From Pomacea canaliculata (lineage: Eukaryota > Mollusca > Gastropoda > Architaenioglossa > Ampullariidae): a stretch of 64,000 nt of DNA. Each line of letters opens with the position of its first letter. The first letter of the stretch is position 1. The notes beneath the pieces are model-generated. The model worked only from the letters and a program-made list of their open reading frames with translations. It was not told the DNA's origin and did not search any database. The stretch covers positions 22,377,868-22,441,867 of the forward strand of contig NC_037593.1 in the NCBI RefSeq assembly GCF_003073045.1. Direction: 5' to 3'. The position numbers and the translations under genes were made by a program. This document shows, piece after piece, positions 61,722-64,000 of this stretch.

Positions 61722-62602
61722 CGACTACAGACTGATCACAAGCCTATGTGCCACTTATCAAAACCCATGACTTGCACGATACTTCTAACAGATGCCAACG
61801 AATGCTGATGCGTCTAGTGAGATTCAGGGTTGACGCAATGTATGTCGTTGCGGATGCCCTGTCCCGTAGAACTTGGTGGACCAATGCTCAAGCTGAGATT
61901 ATACATGTTCTTCAGATGCTGAGGCATACTCAAACGGCGGAGACATTTCTTGGTCTTGTGCAGCTTCTGATAAGCAACTGAAGATCGCAGATGAAACAGA
62001 CTAATTGAAGTAGTAGGACAGACTGATTGAAGTAGCAATTCGTTCTCTTGAAGGCCGGTCAAAGTACATACCTATGTTGAGGAAGGACTTCGATCGTGAT
62101 TACTACGATGTGCGCAGCGAACTATGCGTGCACCGGGGTCGCCTCGATTTCACCCGAGGAAATCGCATTCTAGTTCCAGCCAAACTTGATGATGACATCC
62201 TACAGATGATACATAAAGGTCACCGACTAGGGGATCTCTAAATGCACAGAGAGAGAGAAAGAGGCGGAGCAAAAGCAACAGTTTGGAGGATGGCTGTCAA
62301 AAGTAGAATTAAGAGAATTGTCGACGAATGTGGGAGAGAAAGCCCACACAGAACAAATAACCCCTGTAATAGCAACAGAATGTATTCCACGTTTGCTGGA
62401 ATTCTAAATCAGTCATACCTTGTGCTTGTTCACTCATGCTTTCTAGAGCTTGCGCTCCTTAAGATCAATATACAGTACAGTAGCGGCAGTTATCAGTCAA
62501 GTGACGAATACGTTTTAAACACCAAGGAATTCGATCAAGAGATTTTTGTTACAGGCAATGGCAGACAGTTCACATTTGCCTGGAAACCTCGAGTCCAATA
62601 GC
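61722..62602 (+). pseudogene. Ty3/Gypsy LTR-retrotransposon pol remnant (RNase H to integrase)
   Basis: The RNase H end is seen as RLQTDHKP, then after a frameshift RCQRMLMRLVRF and VVADALSR. The integrase zinc-binding region follows: RGRLDFTRGNRILVPAKLDD, then DILQMIHKGH; the later CxxC is reduced to a single cysteine. An integrase-core trace, IFVTGNGRQF, stands where VTDNGPQF is expected, so the second catalytic aspartate is replaced by glycine. Stops and frameshifts are present, and I could not find flanking LTRs in the window. It is a dead copy. Confidence 0.8.
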
Positions 62603-63093
62603 AGTTCGAAGTCAAAGCAGTAAAACTGTACTTATAGTCGCTCGATCAAGTACAGTTTTATCACGAACTAATATCACTTCGCAAGAGGCCAAGAGTGAGT
62701 CTCGGCATACAGACATCAGTCCATTAATACACGTCCTTGCATGGTTTTATCGATGAGTAAATGAGACTGAGGATAGTAAGAATATAGATGAACTAATTTA
62801 TATTAAAACAAAGCGAAGACCTGAGCAACATATATATATATGACCATGGACGTCTCATGCAAGTTCGTGATATGACACTGCGGCTGTTTATCTTAAAAGG
62901 CATATCACGCAATTTGCATTTTTTTTTCTCTCTCTACACATTTATCGACAGCTTCAGACGACCCAGACCACAGGCTTACAGAGATCATAGAAGTCTGTGA
63001 TCGAGTCTGTGCATATGACACTGTTGCGTATGATCTGATAGGGGAGATTACTCTCATATTGTTTTATTATTTCCCTTAATGTGCAAATATATA
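62603..63093. other. Upstream region of XRCC5
   Basis: Gene-free sequence between the Gypsy remnant and the presumed XRCC5 start. It should hold the XRCC5 promoter; no clear TATA box at a fitting distance. A short TA run lies at 62,831-62,841. Confidence 0.4.
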
Positions 63094-64000
63094 ATGGCGG
63101 CAAACAAGGTTTGTGGCAAAGAACACTTTGATCTTGAGAAATCTGTTACTTTTGGAACATTTTGAAACATAAGAGCTACAAACGGACCATTATTTTGATA
63201 GGCTTACGGTTTACAGAAGTTTTCTTAACTTCTTTTGTCCGGAAGCATTGATCAAAGCGACAAAAAATATATGTACAGGAGTCCTGGCAGTCGCAGTTCA
63301 TAGTTGAGATGCCAGCTGATTTTGCAGTAAAATAACGCAGTTTTGATCCGATGTATAGGTTTATTTACTGTTTGTGAGCACAGCCTTAGCGATAAGTAAG
63401 AAAAAGGTTTGAAGAATATATTTTGGCTAGGTTTTCAATACCGGTGGGAACTGGGGAGGGGAAAGACACACGCCCATCTGTATCAGAGTGTTGCATTTAT
63501 ACAATTTGACGTCTGCTTTTGTTCGCTGGTGACCAGGTTGGCGCTGGTATATTTTGCACCTTAGTCAATAGTTCCTCTTCTATGAAGCTCAGTTAACAAA
63601 ATATAGAGAAATGTCAGTTGTATTTTATTGTGTAGTGCCAGTAAATAGTTTTACAAAAGAAACATGACTGAGTTCTAGGCAGAAGTTGTTGAATAAATAT
63701 CTTATAAGACTTTATTATAATTATTTAAAGACATAACAAAGAGGCTGAACAGATCAGCATGTAGTGAAAGGATCAGCTAAATTGCTATATTGTCTTTAAG
63801 TTAAACATACACTTGTGAACCAACAACATAGGAAGAAAGAGGTTTGCTACATGTGTAATTTAAGTTTACATTTTTTTTTAGGAAGCAATTGCCATTGTTC
63901 TTGATGTGGGGCCTTCCATGAATCAGGCAGGACCACAGGAAGCAACAAGTCTCCAGTCAGCCATTGGTGCCATAACTATGATCCTACAGCGCAAAGTAAT
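63094..64000 (+). CDS. XRCC5: Ku80 / XRCC5, 5' part only (first two coding exons, runs off the window)
   Basis: Ku80 is the larger subunit of the Ku heterodimer that binds DNA double-strand ends and recruits the non-homologous end-joining machinery in the nucleus. Exon 2 starts at 63882 after a strong polypyrimidine-AG and encodes EAIAIVLDVGPSM, then residues ending ITMILQRKV; this matches the first beta-strand and helix of the von Willebrand A-like domain of Ku80 (the human protein has a DVGFTM loop and ITMFVQRQV). A 15-nt coding exon 1 (63094-63108, MAANK) with a GTTTGT donor joins in phase 0 and matches the short N-terminal extension ending in NK of vertebrate Ku80. The exon 1 call is less certain than exon 2 because it is so short. 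The rest lies beyond 64,000. Confidence 0.85.

Overview
This is a window of an animal nuclear genome. Genes are split into many short GT-AG exons, the DNA is AT-rich with long introns, and the dispersed repeats (tRNA-derived SINEs, retroposon ends with (TTA)n tails, hAT-type elements, non-LTR and Ty3/Gypsy remnants) resemble what is familiar from molluscs. My best guess is a gastropod mollusc; the phylum is an inference from repeat style and protein similarity, not proven here. There are no bacterial-type features and no CRISPR array.

Layout. About 1-23,000 has no gene I can support and is repeat-rich: a long ATT microsatellite, SINEs, a complete non-autonomous hAT element (12,463-14,126) with a perfect 8-bp target duplication that landed inside an older SINE, and two decayed non-LTR reverse transcriptase fragments. 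23,145-36,221 (minus) is a complete 13-exon fumarylacetoacetase gene (FAH, 418 aa). 36,559-49,086 (plus) is a complete 17-exon methylcrotonoyl-CoA carboxylase beta-chain gene (MCCC2, 568 aa). The two are head to head, with 337 bp between start codons, so they probably share a promoter. 49,150-54,600 is gene-free. 54,630-59,943 (plus) is an 8-exon gene for a type I membrane protein with two CUB domains, one transmembrane helix and a cytoplasmic tail ending near a PPPSY motif; one exon ends inside a 21-bp tandem repeat that multiplies the splice donor. A broken Ty3/Gypsy pol lies at about 61,720-62,600. At 63,094 the gene for Ku80 (XRCC5) begins and runs off the window.

How the genes relate. 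FAH (last step of tyrosine breakdown) and MCCC2 (leucine breakdown in mitochondria) are both amino-acid catabolic enzymes, which makes shared regulation from the 337-bp spacer plausible. The CUB membrane protein and Ku80 are functionally unrelated neighbours. All exon joins given for FAH, MCCC2 and the CUB gene were checked by hand for GT-AG ends and reading-frame phase; the joined lengths are exact multiples of three (1257, 1707 and 1302 nt including stop).
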